A stretch of 60,656 nucleotides of DNA from a virus: positions 1 to 60,656 of the IMG/VR virus record IMGVR_UViG_3300044691_000256; one strand, 5' to 3'. A program made the position numbers and the translations under genes. Below are positions 1 to 8,349 of the stretch, piece after piece; position 1 is the first letter of the stretch; every line of letters begins with the position of its first letter. Under the pieces are notes generated by a model, which made no database searches, was not told the DNA's origin, and was given only the letters and a program-made list of their open reading frames with translations.

Positions 1-51
1 TTGCCCGATTGCCTTTGATATTGCGTAATCGCCTTCACAGAAGATTAGATC

Positions 52-97
52 CCCCCACACCAGCGAGGAATAGAACTGGTCTTTGCTGGCGTGGGGG
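52..97 (-). terminator. Long hairpin after the leftmost gene
   Basis: CCCCCAC then CCAGC at 52-64 pairs with GCTGG then GTGGGGG at 85-97, giving 12 pairs and one A-C mismatch around a 20-nt loop. It lies just beyond the stop of the last leftward gene (137), so it probably ends leftward transcription. The T-run after it is poor. Nothing else is seen in positions 1-136. Confidence 0.55.
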
Positions 98-136
98 ATA
101 CTGGAGGAGCGGATGGAGGTTATGTGGCCAGCCATC

Positions 137-520
137 TTACGCGCCGGTTGGTACGGCCTGAACGTTCATGATAGCCACAATCGCAGAAATAAGGTTCTGG
201 ATGTAAGATGTGTCCGCGTGAATACCGGCCTGCGCCAGCAAGGACGTGACTGCCTGTTCGGACAAGAGAAGAACTTCCGCCGTTTTCTGCTGTCCGGTTC
301 CGTTCTGAACTCCCGACGCGGCGTACTTCTGCTCTACCAACAGAATTGCACTCTGGAGCAGGGTGGTTGCGCCCACAGCGGCGGTAGCTTCGGGGGCGAG
401 AGTGGGAAACAGCAGAGCTACCAATTTCTCAACAGGGATCGCATACTTGACTGCGAATCCCAGTCCCTTGAGAAAGTCCTTGCCTACTGCTTCGAGAAAA
501 CCGATAAACTTATTTGCCAT
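137..520 (-). CDS. Hydrophobic phage protein, possible holin or membrane-associated lysis factor
   Basis: A 127-residue protein with amphipathic and hydrophobic stretches at about residues 6-45 and 48-62 and a hydrophobic Ala/Ile-rich segment near the C-terminus. There is no clear signal peptide and no recognised domain. It is the last gene of the leftward operon and overlaps the endonuclease VII gene by 11 bases. Small hydrophobic proteins beside secreted and peptidase-like genes often serve in lysis, so a holin-like role is possible, but this is inferred from composition and position only. Confidence 0.6.
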   Translation of the reverse strand: MANKFIGFLEAVGKDFLKGLGFAVKYAIPVEKLVALLFPTLAPEATAAVGATTLLQSAILLVEQKYAASGVQNGTGQQKTAEVLLLSEQAVTSLLAQAGIHADTSYIQNLISAIVAIMNVQAVPTGA

Positions 521-950
521 TTGTTGCTCCTTGGAGTTTCAGGTTGAATTTCGTTATGTATCGCGCGGCGGCTTCCATGAGGGTGGGGTTATCCCGCCAC
601 TTGGCCAAACCTGAGTTACAGGCCCAGCAAAGAAGGCCGCGATTCGCGTTACGGGTAAGTAACCTCTTGACTGCTTTCTTTGCTTCTGATCTTGTGTGGC
701 CGGTTGCTTCGAAGTGCGGAGGGTCGAGTAAGCTGGTACTGGCAGTCCATTTTCCGGACGGGAGTTTCGACGCTGTTATCCTCTTGCGAACGAATTTGTG
801 ATCGTGATCCACGTGCAAACGCTTGCCTGTAGGCTCTTTGTAGCAGATGGCACAACAACCGTCTTGATCTTGAAGCATCACTTCGTATTCAACCAACGTG
901 ATGTTGTAGACCCGAACCAGCCGGGCGTTTACCTCCTTGTCCGTTGCCAT
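510..950 (-). CDS. Recombination endonuclease VII-like HNH nuclease
   Basis: 146 residues. A Cys-x2-Cys pair (about 33/36) is followed by HVDHDH (46-51), and a second pair lies in LLCWACNSGL near residue 110. This is the zinc and active-site pattern of phage T4 endonuclease VII, which resolves branched DNA during packaging and recombination. Between HVDHDH and LLCWAC is an unusual insert of about 50 residues (KLPSGKWTASTSLLDPPHF region) not found in the minimal family and possibly a small DNA-binding module. The start is coupled TAATG to the tiny membrane peptide upstream. The family is clear; the exact substrate is inferred. Confidence 0.85.
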   Translation of the reverse strand: MATDKEVNARLVRVYNITLVEYEVMLQDQDGCCAICYKEPTGKRLHVDHDHKFVRKRITASKLPSGKWTASTSLLDPPHFEATGHTRSEAKKAVKRLLTRNANRGLLCWACNSGLAKWRDNPTLMEAAARYITKFNLKLQGATNGK

Positions 951-1024
951 TATTTACCTTTGTGGATGTAACGAGTTGCCCAGATCCAAAGCAGAATGAG
1001 ACTGATGAAGATTGCTAATGCCAA
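950..1024 (-). CDS. Tiny single-helix membrane peptide
   Basis: TTG start with an AGGGG ribosome site six bases before it, giving about 24 residues. Residues 1-17 (MALAIFISLILLWIWAT) are almost entirely hydrophobic and followed by a basic tail. Its stop overlaps the next start as TAATG, suggesting translational coupling. It could be a lysis accessory peptide. The small size and non-ATG start keep confidence low. Confidence 0.4.
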   Translation of the reverse strand: MALAIFISLILLWIWATRYIHKGK

Positions 1025-1185
1025 GGGCCACCCCTGCCCCAAACGAATTTGCTGGGTATTTCTATCTGCCTTTCAGTGTCGCCATCAAGACAGTCTGGGC
1101 ATATTGGCGGAGGACTGTCCATTTTATGGACAAGGCGGTCAAACACTCTCAGGCAGTTTTCACACTTGTATGTGTAAATGGGCAT
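1015..1185 (-). CDS. FmdB-like zinc ribbon protein
   Basis: 56 residues beginning MPIYTYKCENCLRVF, with a second Cys pair in CPDCL near residue 30. This is the compact zinc ribbon of the FmdB family, small proteins of unknown or regulatory role common in bacteria and phages. A diverged copy of the dispersed 15-bp site (1117-1131) lies in it and reads VHKMD, in the same frame as VQKMD in other genes. It overlaps the small membrane peptide downstream. Confidence 0.75.
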   Translation of the reverse strand: MPIYTYKCENCLRVFDRLVHKMDSPPPICPDCLDGDTERQIEIPSKFVWGRGGPWH

Positions 1186-1191
1186 CGCGAC

Positions 1192-1464
1192 CTACTTCTT
1201 GACTGGGGTTTCGGGTTTGGCCGGGGTAGCCGCTTTCTGATTGGCCGCCTGGACCTCTTTGTTGAACTCTGCGATCTCCTGCTGGGTCTTCAGAAAGTCC
1301 TGAAATTCGGTCAAATCGCGGAGCTTGTTGTAGCTGACGTTGTACTTGTTCTGGAGCGCTTCGTAGTGTTTCTGGAACTCTGTCTGCTGGGCCGGGGTGA
1401 GTTGGGCGTAGACGGGAAACGAGAGGATAGAGAGCGTGAGGACTGCGGCGAGTTTTAGCTTCAT
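1192..1464 (-). CDS. Small secreted protein with Sec signal peptide
   Basis: 90 residues: basic N-terminus (MKLKL), hydrophobic core to about residue 17 and a VYA-Q cleavage site near residue 20. The mature part is a charged, probably helical domain ending in a Pro/Ala/Lys tail. It is likely exported to the periplasm, perhaps as a spanin-like or host-modifying factor. Its ATGA overlap couples it to the upstream metallopeptidase-like gene. No family was recognised. Confidence 0.75.
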   Translation of the reverse strand: MKLKLAAVLTLSILSFPVYAQLTPAQQTEFQKHYEALQNKYNVSYNKLRDLTEFQDFLKTQQEIAEFNKEVQAANQKAATPAKPETPVKK

Positions 1465-1925
1465 TTAGTTTCTCCTAGAAAGTATTTGGCTAGTTCTGGG
1501 TTGTCGTGAATCAAAGTGGTTGTTACGGAAGCAATCTTATCGAATGCCGGATGTGTACCGTATTCTTTGGAGTTGTAGTAGTCGTTGTGAGCCTCATTCG
1601 TTTCGTCGCAGGTGTGTGCGTGGAGCAGTTCGTGGAACACGGTTTCCTGTTGGATGGAATAGTCGAGACCTGATGAAATCCAGATTTGGTGGAGTTCGCA
1701 CGAGGTAATCGCCAACGCATCCATAAATTTCAACTCGACATCATTTTGACCGATCATTATGTTCCATCGCTCCCCGTGGACAATGACTTGTAGTGTTGTT
1801 TTGTTGGGAAGAATCTGCGGATATGGGGTGTGCGGATTCGGCCACGCCGCCAGCACGAGGACACCCGCGACCAAAGAGGTACCAAGACATCCCATCAAGA
1901 ACCCACCCATTCCGTTGATCTTCAT
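1461..1925 (-). CDS. HExxH metallopeptidase-like protein with N-terminal membrane anchor
   Basis: Start chosen at 1925 because it overlaps the upstream stop as ATGA; a longer frame would run into that gene. 154 residues. A hydrophobic segment near residues 8-28 could anchor or export the protein. VFHELLHAH near residue 115 carries the HExxH zinc-protease signature with a third His following. This suggests a zinc hydrolase acting in the envelope, possibly on peptidoglycan or a surface protein. The catalytic motif is seen directly; substrate and cleavage are inferred. Confidence 0.7.
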   Translation of the reverse strand: MKINGMGGFLMGCLGTSLVAGVLVLAAWPNPHTPYPQILPNKTTLQVIVHGERWNIMIGQNDVELKFMDALAITSCELHQIWISSGLDYSIQQETVFHELLHAHTCDETNEAHNDYYNSKEYGTHPAFDKIASVTTTLIHDNPELAKYFLGETK

Positions 1926-2275
1926 ACCTTCCTCCGATAAAAAGTAACCTGGCCCACCTGACACGTTCGTTCACCTTCGAATACCTTGTCCGAGTCCGTC
2001 CAGTCTGTAGCCCCGCCGGTTCTATCTGGTGTCGTGTCTGAGTAGATACCGTCAAGCACGGACAATAAGGACTGGAACTGTGGCTCGCGGGCGTCTGGCC
2101 ACCCCTTGGATTCGTCCAGAAAATGGACAGACTCTTCGTACATCGACTTACCAGAGATAGCCGATAGATTCCGCAGCGCCATCGCCCCGAAGCTCATCCC
2201 TCGGTACTGTTCATTTTTGAGCGACCGCCAGCAAGCCAGAGCGACGACAGCTTTCTCGAAGTCAAGACCTGTCAT
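1922..2275 (-). CDS. Hypothetical protein
   Basis: 117 residues, no recognised family. The N-terminal part (ALACWRSL, then a Gly/Met-rich segment and a Trp near 60) loosely resembles cell-wall hydrolases of the SleB type, but the resemblance is too weak to assign. A perfect copy of the dispersed site at 2114-2128 lies inside it in antisense orientation and reads VHFLD, one of few such exceptions. ATGA couplings join it to both neighbours. Confidence 0.6.
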   Translation of the reverse strand: MTGLDFEKAVVALACWRSLKNEQYRGMSFGAMALRNLSAISGKSMYEESVHFLDESKGWPDAREPQFQSLLSVLDGIYSDTTPDRTGGATDWTDSDKVFEGERTCQVGQVTFYRRKV

Positions 2276-2451
2276 CGCGACCGCCTCAATGCTCCATCAA
2301 TGTGACCCGACATAGCGGCCAGAATCACAACCGATACAACCAAACCTGTCGCGCTGTATTCCGGAGAATGACCTGACTTAGTCCAAAAATCTCCCAGAAG
2401 AAAACCAAAGATGAAGTTTAGAATGTAGAAGCACAATCTTTCACTACTCAT
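2272..2451 (-). CDS. Small two-helix membrane protein, holin-like
   Basis: 59 residues with a hydrophobic segment near residues 7-20 and a second near 35-47, plus a basic C-terminus (RRSR). The start overlaps the upstream stop by 8 bases and the end overlaps the next start as ATGA. Size and topology fit a small holin or other phage membrane protein, placed in the cluster with export and peptidase-like genes. Function is inferred from topology only. Confidence 0.6.
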   Translation of the reverse strand: MSSERLCFYILNFIFGFLLGDFWTKSGHSPEYSATGLVVSVVILAAMSGHIDGALRRSR

Positions 2452-2884
2452 CGCCGCCTCCGTTATATCCCGTACCGTCTGAAATACTCACTACCTTGCT
2501 GGAAAGTCGTTGTTCTCGCGGCGACCGCAGCGGAGTCAGAGTCTTAGCATGGGTAACCAAGCACTTGATCCCGCAGAACGCCAGTTGTGTTCCGTCGAAT
2601 AGTTCCAGTTTGGCCGTCCGCCACAAACCGTCAGGTAGCAGATCATTGTCCGCCGCTGTTTGTTCCTGGTTCCAGCTTAGGACTTGTGGCACGGGGCAGG
2701 CCGGGTTATCACACTGGAACTGTACGTCGGTAGAGGAGATGATAGGCTCCTTCTTGTCGATGAAGGCAAAATGACCTTCTACGGTTTTGACGCGGACAAC
2801 CTGTTTGATCTCTTCGTTGACGATCTGGACATCATCGCCCTCTGTGGTTCTTACAGTCAGGGTTTGTTTGAATTGGACTGGCAT
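2444..2884 (-). CDS. Hypothetical protein with possible zinc-binding cysteines
   Basis: 146 residues. An N-terminal beta-rich part precedes a Cys-x4-Cys pair near residue 58 (CDNPAC) and CGIKC near residue 105, which could together bind zinc. No family recognised. It is coupled to the methyltransferase by a TAATG overlap and to the small membrane protein at its end. Confidence 0.65.
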   Translation of the reverse strand: MPVQFKQTLTVRTTEGDDVQIVNEEIKQVVRVKTVEGHFAFIDKKEPIISSTDVQFQCDNPACPVPQVLSWNQEQTAADNDLLPDGLWRTAKLELFDGTQLAFCGIKCLVTHAKTLTPLRSPREQRLSSKVVSISDGTGYNGGGDE

Positions 2885-4131
2885 TAGCAGGCGACCTCTT
2901 CTAGTTCGTCCATTTTCTGGACAGGCTTGGTGATGAATAGCGGGACTGCCTTTTGGATTCGCGTATGTGACAGTTCAACGTACTCCGGGTTCAACTCAAT
3001 GCCGATGTAGTTCCGTTCGTTGCTTAGAGCGACCACGCCTGTTGTGCCGCTGCCGCTGAAAGGATCGAGTACCGTGCCACCCTTCGGGCATCCCGCCAAC
3101 ACGCAAGGTTCGATTAGCTTAGTCGGAAAGGTTGCGAAGTGGGCACCTTTGTACGGTGAAGTTGTAACCGTCCACACGCTACGTTTGTTCCGGCCTTTCG
3201 TGGGGTCGCCGTACTGTGTCCTGCCGTCGTGTAGACCCGCTGTTGACCTGTTCCCTTGTTCTACCAAATGTGCAGTCTTGTGCTTCGAGGTACCGGAGTT
3301 GTACGTCCTGTCGGGATAAGTAAAAGGCTCCCGGATCGCGTCGGCATCGTAAAAGTAAGTCTTAGACTTGGACAAGAGAAAGATGTATTCGTGGGATTTA
3401 GTGCATCGGTCGGTTACACTTTCTGGCATTGCGTTGGGTTTCTCCCAAATTATGTCCTGCCTCAAATACCATCCGGCAGATCTCAGCGCAAAAGCCAACA
3501 TCCAAGGAACTCCGACTAAGTCTTTCGGCTTGCATACGCGCACAGAGTCCATCCGAGCAGGAACACTATCAACATCCAAATCGCCATGTTGTACATTTCC
3601 GCCATCGCAAAGGGAACTCCCAAGACTGATATCAGGCATAGCCACCCGCCCGACCGGAACAGAAGCAAATCCACGCCTTTCATTCCCGTAAGACCCACCA
3701 CCACCTTTTCCGCCTCCCGCATATGTATCTCCCATGTTGACCCAAATGGTTCCATCGTTCCGTAGAACCCGCCGTACTTCGCTAAAAACCGAGACCAGAC
3801 GTGCAATAAACTCGTCAGGCGAGGCTTCCAAACCAATCTGGTTATCTACCCTAGACGCCCCGCATTTTCCGCAAAGTTTCTTGTAGCTTGCTTCCTGAAG
3901 ATGACCCTGCGAATCCTTAGAACCGACTAGCGTTGACTTCGCGACTGCTTTTTCCGCATCTACGCGACTCGGAAGAAGATGATCGCATTCCGCAGAACCG
4001 CCAACCCAAGAGGCTGTTCCGTAGTCCCGTAAACCCCAATAGGGTGGGCTAGTCACCACACAGTTCACGGATTCATCAGGCAATGTCCGCAGTTTCTCTA
4101 TTACATCGCCCTGTAAGATTTGATACTCCAC
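2884..4131 (-). CDS. Site-specific DNA methyltransferase, TSPPY type
   Basis: 415 residues. VVTSPPYWGLRDYG near residue 30 is the catalytic motif of amino-methyltransferases (N4-cytosine or N6-adenine). LDPFSGSGTTG near residue 360 is the AdoMet-binding motif, so the order is that of the beta class. The region between carries probable target recognition sequence with cysteines (residues 50-95). It probably modifies phage DNA against host restriction or alters gene expression. No partner restriction gene is adjacent. The C-terminus contains the dispersed site in frame (VQKMDELE), and this end shares a 33-bp identical stretch with a small gene at 38.5 kb. Confidence 0.9.
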   Translation of the reverse strand: MEYQILQGDVIEKLRTLPDESVNCVVTSPPYWGLRDYGTASWVGGSAECDHLLPSRVDAEKAVAKSTLVGSKDSQGHLQEASYKKLCGKCGASRVDNQIGLEASPDEFIARLVSVFSEVRRVLRNDGTIWVNMGDTYAGGGKGGGGSYGNERRGFASVPVGRVAMPDISLGSSLCDGGNVQHGDLDVDSVPARMDSVRVCKPKDLVGVPWMLAFALRSAGWYLRQDIIWEKPNAMPESVTDRCTKSHEYIFLLSKSKTYFYDADAIREPFTYPDRTYNSGTSKHKTAHLVEQGNRSTAGLHDGRTQYGDPTKGRNKRSVWTVTTSPYKGAHFATFPTKLIEPCVLAGCPKGGTVLDPFSGSGTTGVVALSNERNYIGIELNPEYVELSHTRIQKAVPLFITKPVQKMDELEEVAC

Positions 4132-4134
4132 GGT

Positions 4135-4647
4135 CTACCTCTTCTCGAAATACCTTCTAAGCATGTCTACTGCTTCTGTCTTCTGTACCCGGACCCAGTG
4201 CCTTGACTTGTTGACTGACTTTGCTACTTCTCTTTCAGTCATGCCCATGAAGTAGATTCTTCGAATTACGTACTTCTTGAACTTAGGCAGCGACTCCACG
4301 GCCCCCTCCAGATCCTGCTCGGTTGGGGATATTAGCATCAGAGATTTCATCCACGAGTCGTCACCTTTTTCTTCATAGCTAAGAGCGTCTACGGACATGG
4401 AGTTCTCGATGACGTTGCTGGCCGAGTTCGGTCTTCGCATCTCTACTACCGTGTTGTAAACGACGGTGTACGCGGCTCCGGCGGCTGCATCCTCACCTTC
4501 CCGCAGCATCCTGTCCAAGTAGTCCGACGCCTCAATCAAGGCAACGAAGCAGTTCTGCTTGAAGTCCTGCTTGTCCTCGTAAGTCATCCCTTTGCAGAGT
4601 TTGTTTACCGCGAGGTCGACTTGTTTTTCATACTTAAGTACGTCCAT
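4135..4647 (-). CDS. Sigma-70-like factor with region-4 helix-turn-helix
   Basis: Start chosen at 4647, one base after the upstream stop; the longer frame would lie inside the HNH gene. 170 residues. The last 60 (LPKFKKYVIRRIYFMGMTER region) form a typical sigma region 4, with helix-turn-helix EREVAKSVNKSRHWVRVQK. The first half has the helical look of region 2 but no motif I can certify. It may redirect host RNA polymerase to phage promoters or act as an anti-sigma or adapter. It lies in the early leftward operon. Confidence 0.7.
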   Translation of the reverse strand: MDVLKYEKQVDLAVNKLCKGMTYEDKQDFKQNCFVALIEASDYLDRMLREGEDAAAGAAYTVVYNTVVEMRRPNSASNVIENSMSVDALSYEEKGDDSWMKSLMLISPTEQDLEGAVESLPKFKKYVIRRIYFMGMTEREVAKSVNKSRHWVRVQKTEAVDMLRRYFEKR

Positions 4648-4648
4648 G

Positions 4649-5038
4649 TTATTTGTCGATCCTTGCTGTTTGCCAACGTCTATTGGCGTGCTGGGCTGAA
4701 TCCCCTGTTGTGTGGCAGGGTTTGCATAGAAACGTGGAATTATCGAGGCTGTATTCTCCGTACTGTCCATTTCGCAGTTCGCCTCTGGGGTGCTTCTCGT
4801 GCATCTCGCCTGTTGTCCTGTCTACCCATCGCCCACATATTTCGCATTTGTTATTGCAGCGGACAAATATCTGTTCTCTGATTGCCTTTACCGCTTCACC
4901 CTTGGGCCAGAGAGCTATCTTCCCGCCACCCAGTTCGAAAGCTATTGCGTCTTTGTTGTTCTTGAAGATTCTGGTGGGGTTTCCCGCGTCGTCCGCCGCT
5001 ACATACGATCTGCTAACTCCCACTGCCCGCGTCCTCAT
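4649..5038 (-). CDS. HNH endonuclease
   Basis: 129 residues. A Cys-x2-Cys knuckle (CEICG near 66), EMHEKHPRG near 80, an Asn in YSLDN and a final CKPCHTT give the HNH fold with its zinc site. The tail AQHANRRW is typical of phage HNH proteins that act in packaging or as homing nucleases. It lies between the sigma-like gene and an unknown gene. Overlap with the upstream gene is 26 bases. Confidence 0.85.
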   Translation of the reverse strand: MRTRAVGVSRSYVAADDAGNPTRIFKNNKDAIAFELGGGKIALWPKGEAVKAIREQIFVRCNNKCEICGRWVDRTTGEMHEKHPRGELRNGQYGEYSLDNSTFLCKPCHTTGDSAQHANRRWQTARIDK

Positions 5039-5360
5039 CTATGGGGTATGTTCCCTTGGTTTGTACCTTCCACCACTCTTTGAAGTAGGTAGCAGACTCG
5101 TGGGGTTCGCTCACGACCATCAGGCGGCTGGGCGCAAGTGGCCCCTTGAAATGTAGAATCTCAAGGTAAATATCTGCACCTTCCGCGACAGCCTTTCTCT
5201 GTGCCTCAGTGAGATGAAAGCGGGAAATCGCACTGTTCCCTTGTTCTCCGGGCAACGTGCGGAGCGGCAAGTACTCAGGTTGATCTTTGGCGTAAACCGT
5301 TTCGTACTTTTCTAGGCCGCCTACAACCGGACCGTCGTGTGAAGTCAAATAATCAAACAT
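5013..5360 (-). CDS. Hypothetical protein
   Basis: Start chosen at 5360, which has a strong AGAGGAGGAG ribosome site; the frame is open further upstream. 115 residues, acidic C-terminus, no recognised domain. It overlaps its neighbours slightly, as expected within this operon. Confidence 0.6.
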   Translation of the reverse strand: MFDYLTSHDGPVVGGLEKYETVYAKDQPEYLPLRTLPGEQGNSAISRFHLTEAQRKAVAEGADIYLEILHFKGPLAPSRLMVVSEPHESATYFKEWWKVQTKGTYPIDEDAGSGS

Positions 5361-5586
5361 TAGTCGACTCCTCCTCTTGTAAAGTTGCCAGCAGTCTTGA
5401 TCGCTTCCTGATTTGTCCGCCCTCACTTCTGTAGTACTTCTTTGGATCTAGAGGCCGTAGGGAGAGTCGGTGTCTGGGGGTGCGGGGCGTTTTGGGTTCG
5501 GTTGGCGGGTCGTCGCGGTACGGCTTAAAACTGCCCCCAAGGTCGTGCAACCACATCATCCACAAATTAAAGTTGTCTTGCTTCAC
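5353..5586 (-). CDS. Hypothetical basic protein
   Basis: 77 residues from a GTG start with a GAGG ribosome site. The middle is rich in Arg, Lys, Pro and Thr. A one-mismatch copy of the dispersed site (5598-5612) lies 11 bases before the start codon. No family recognised. Confidence 0.55.
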   Translation of the reverse strand: MKQDNFNLWMMWLHDLGGSFKPYRDDPPTEPKTPRTPRHRLSLRPLDPKKYYRSEGGQIRKRSRLLATLQEEESTNV

Positions 5587-5611
5587 TTGTTACCTCTGTC
5601 CATTTTCTGGA

Positions 5612-6280
5612 TTATTTACTGTAAGTACCCAGGAACTCTCTTGCAAATGCCAACAGTACGTCGCGGCGGATCATGTGGTCTGGAAGATTAGGGTCGATTG
5701 GAACCTCTCTCTTCGCGACTTCTGCCGCTTGTTGAATCTCGGCCCACTGGTCGGGTTCGTAGTACGCCCCCCAGTCCCGCCAAACACCTTTTATGTCTTC
5801 TGTCTGCTTGAGTGAATTATACACAATTGTTTTTAATTGCGCAACTGTGACTGTGTCGTCGAGGGCCGAGGCCAGAAGTCCCGGTTCCACGCGGCGTCCT
5901 GACTGCTGGACATAGCGTTTCAGGAGCGAGGCTTTGCTGATTCCCATCGTCTCCAAATCTGCCTGAGATATCTGCGGCAGGAGTTTCTGGGAGATCGCCG
6001 CGAACTCATATACGGCTGATCTCTGGCGGCCTATGCGGGCACAGATAGAGTCTACGAACGCCCCGGAGGACTCGTAGCCCCAGCCGATCCAGCACCGGCC
6101 CTGGATAGCCTTATCAGTCAGAAGCCCCAGCCGCACGTACGACCTAGATAGAGTTTTTTCATGTCTGCCGATTTCGTCCAGAAGTGACTCGACCTCTTCT
6201 TTGAGAACAGAGGCTTGTGACTTCTCTTCAAATCCCCAAGCCTCTATCTCTCCCTGCCCTATATCTAGTAGCTCTGTCAT
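5612..6280 (-). CDS. DNA-binding-like helical protein
   Basis: 222 residues, mostly helical. The stretch around residues 65-125 (GRCWIGWGYES through ARIGRQRSAVYEF) resembles the helix-turn-helix neighbourhood of DUF3102 and ParB/KorB-related phage proteins. The separate gene at 28513 has a comparable layout. It may bind phage DNA, and the dispersed site is one possible target. The family call is tentative. It starts directly after the upstream HNH stop. Confidence 0.6.
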   Translation of the reverse strand: MTELLDIGQGEIEAWGFEEKSQASVLKEEVESLLDEIGRHEKTLSRSYVRLGLLTDKAIQGRCWIGWGYESSGAFVDSICARIGRQRSAVYEFAAISQKLLPQISQADLETMGISKASLLKRYVQQSGRRVEPGLLASALDDTVTVAQLKTIVYNSLKQTEDIKGVWRDWGAYYEPDQWAEIQQAAEVAKREVPIDPNLPDHMIRRDVLLAFAREFLGTYSK

Positions 6281-6928
6281 CTAGGCCGCCTTGCCCAAAT
6301 CGAAATAGGACTGCGGTTCCCGCCTATTCTTGGCTTGATTCTCTTTGGCCCACAGAGGTTGAAGATTCATGTAATGGCAGCACAACAAAACGTGCTGGCG
6401 GTTGGTCAAGTCGAAATCCTTCATAGAAGTTCGGTGGTCAATATTCCATTGATCGGCGTAGCGACCGTAGTTATCCCAAGTCATGCCTGGTTTGAACAAG
6501 GATTCGAGGTACACCCTTAATTCGGGTATGGAACACCCCAAATCCGCAACAAACTCTACCGTTTTCCTATTATTCCAAAGCGCGTGGTGGAGCTGGATTC
6601 TAAGAGAAGAAGAAATATGCGCCTGGGTTCCTTTTACCGGCGGTTTACGTACCCGATTGAGCCGGATTCTTCCGTTCTTCTCTAGATACGCCCTTGCATA
6701 ATCGTTGTCGCACGGAGCACATGTGTTGCTCCTCAGCCTAAACTTAACTTCGAGGCTGGAAACACCGCATCTCGAACAAAAGCGGACCTTATCTTTGTTC
6801 TTCTCTGCTAGAGCACGTTTTTGATCTCTGCGTACTGCTTTGTGGCACGAAGCACAAAGTCTTCTGCCGGGGATATACTCATCGTCTGTGGGAACTGTGC
6901 CACAGATCTTACAAGGTTTACGGGGCAT
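6281..6928 (-). CDS. HNH endonuclease with N-terminal zinc knuckles
   Basis: 215 residues. Two N-terminal Cys pairs (CKICG, then CASC; CSRCG, then CAPC) form zinc knuckles within residues 6-75. The C-terminal half has WNIDHRTSM near residue 162 and HYMNLQPLWAKEN near 187, a common phage HNH homing-nuclease pattern. It lies between the clamp gene and an unknown gene, a usual site for selfish HNH genes next to replication functions. Confidence 0.88.
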   Translation of the reverse strand: MPRKPCKICGTVPTDDEYIPGRRLCASCHKAVRRDQKRALAEKNKDKVRFCSRCGVSSLEVKFRLRSNTCAPCDNDYARAYLEKNGRIRLNRVRKPPVKGTQAHISSSLRIQLHHALWNNRKTVEFVADLGCSIPELRVYLESLFKPGMTWDNYGRYADQWNIDHRTSMKDFDLTNRQHVLLCCHYMNLQPLWAKENQAKNRREPQSYFDLGKAA

Positions 6929-6937
6929 AAAAATAAC

Positions 6938-7972
6938 CTAACTTGCCAAAACGGCTAGCAACATTCTTTTAGTACCGGCTTCGATCCAGATGGGTTGGCG
7001 GGGTCCGTTCAAACTTATACTTACCGGCCCAGAGATATTTGCGAAGAAGCTGAGTAAGTGATCTATGTTGACCTTAATAGTTGCCGGGGTTGGTTCGAAG
7101 TTCTCATCTGGTTCAAGTTGGACATAGTCTGCTTGATCGGTCGCGGCCCCGGCTAGGTCTGTTACCGTCACAACATTGTCGAGAAAATGGACAGCGATTC
7201 CCGGCTCGCCCTGATCTGACACTAAGGGCCGGACCGTCAACAGGGCGTTCTTGAACATGTCCGCGTCCACCCGATACTTCACCCCGAAAGATTTGGGGAT
7301 GAACGATTGGTAGTTGGGATATTCCCGACTAACGCGGTTTGCGTAAATATCAACGCTATTTGCGTAGAAGTGAAGGTAGCGGTCTGTTGACTCTACTTCT
7401 ACGGTGTCGCCTTCTAGGTTTACCAAGGCTTGGACGGCGGACATGGGAATCGTTAGGTCGAGGACAAAGTATCCTGTACAAACAGTCTTGGCTAGGGCCA
7501 GCCGCGCCCCGTCGGTCCCTGCGGCCTGTAGAACCCCATCCTTCGCCGTCAGCTTGACCACACCCCCAAACTGCTCCGCTATGTTCTTCGAAACCGACAC
7601 CGATGTGTAGGCCAGTAGTGACTTGACCTCTGGTAGAGGAAGGATAGTCGCGTCCTTCGTTGCAGGGGCCACAAACGGCTTTGCTGGCTTTGTCTCCAAC
7701 TTCACTGTGGCCCGCGCCGATTTCAGGACCAACGCCGCATCGTCTAGGTGGATTGCTATCTCCCCGCTCATTCTGGCTACGACTTGGAAAAGTTTGCGTC
7801 CGTCGGTCAAAATTACGAAGGGGTTCCTTGAGACAAAATTTGCTGTCCGCGCCGAGATCGTCAATTCAGGGCTGATACTAGTGATAGTGCCCAACTTCGA
7901 ATCTAGGAGGACATCACCTTTGGCGGACACGGATTTCAGAAGTCTTTTGAGGTCGGGCGCGGAAATTATCAT
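6938..7972 (-). CDS. dnaN: DNA polymerase sliding clamp, beta-clamp type
   Basis: 344 residues, close to the usual length of the bacterial beta subunit (about 365). The three-domain pattern is visible: SREYPNYQSFIP near residue 215 matches the conserved central motif of DnaN, and the C-terminus keeps the hydrophobic strand of the third domain, though ending AVLAS rather than the usual MPMR-type end. It should encircle DNA as a dimer and tether the polymerase, loaded by the phage clamp loader at 22241. Phage-encoded beta clamps are uncommon. ATGA coupling links it to the gene upstream. Confidence 0.85.
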   Translation of the reverse strand: MIISAPDLKRLLKSVSAKGDVLLDSKLGTITSISPELTISARTANFVSRNPFVILTDGRKLFQVVARMSGEIAIHLDDAALVLKSARATVKLETKPAKPFVAPATKDATILPLPEVKSLLAYTSVSVSKNIAEQFGGVVKLTAKDGVLQAAGTDGARLALAKTVCTGYFVLDLTIPMSAVQALVNLEGDTVEVESTDRYLHFYANSVDIYANRVSREYPNYQSFIPKSFGVKYRVDADMFKNALLTVRPLVSDQGEPGIAVHFLDNVVTVTDLAGAATDQADYVQLEPDENFEPTPATIKVNIDHLLSFFANISGPVSISLNGPRQPIWIEAGTKRMLLAVLAS

Positions 7973-8349
7973 TCGTGCACCGTCTTAGGCACAGGTTTGA
8001 ATAGTACAACCGGATGCTCGGCTCCCGCTTTGACATACATATAGCTCAGGACTTCACGTTTCGCGTCCGACCCAAAGGCGAGTTGCAGCAGAATTCGTTC
8101 CTCAACAGGTAGCTCCCGATCAAGAGTCAGAACTTTATGTCTGTTGCCGCTCTTGCTACGCCACTCCTCTGTACGGATAATCCCAAGCTGAGAACCAAAC
8201 TGCTGCTTCATCTCTTCGAACGTCTGCATACTGTCGATGTTGTCCAGATCAACCTGGAGTTGGTTTGGCTTCGCCTCGATCACTTCACACCCCTTAGAAG
8301 CAGCGGATTCCTTTATTTCTTCTAATGACCAAATGCTGAATTCACTCAT
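7969..8349 (-). CDS. Hypothetical protein between primase-helicase and clamp
   Basis: 126 residues, mixed alpha/beta, no recognised domain. It is coupled by ATGA overlaps at both ends to the primase-helicase and the sliding clamp, so it is probably made with them and may take part in replication. No catalytic motif seen. Confidence 0.7.
   Translation of the reverse strand: MSEFSIWSLEEIKESAASKGCEVIEAKPNQLQVDLDNIDSMQTFEEMKQQFGSQLGIIRTEEWRSKSGNRHKVLTLDRELPVEERILLQLAFGSDAKREVLSYMYVKAGAEHPVVLFKPVPKTVHE

Noticed and set aside
7178-7192. GTCGAGAAAATGGAC in the sliding clamp gene as a site
   Set aside because: The left arm is altered at an inner base, so the palindrome is broken. It may be a decayed copy, but it is not counted.
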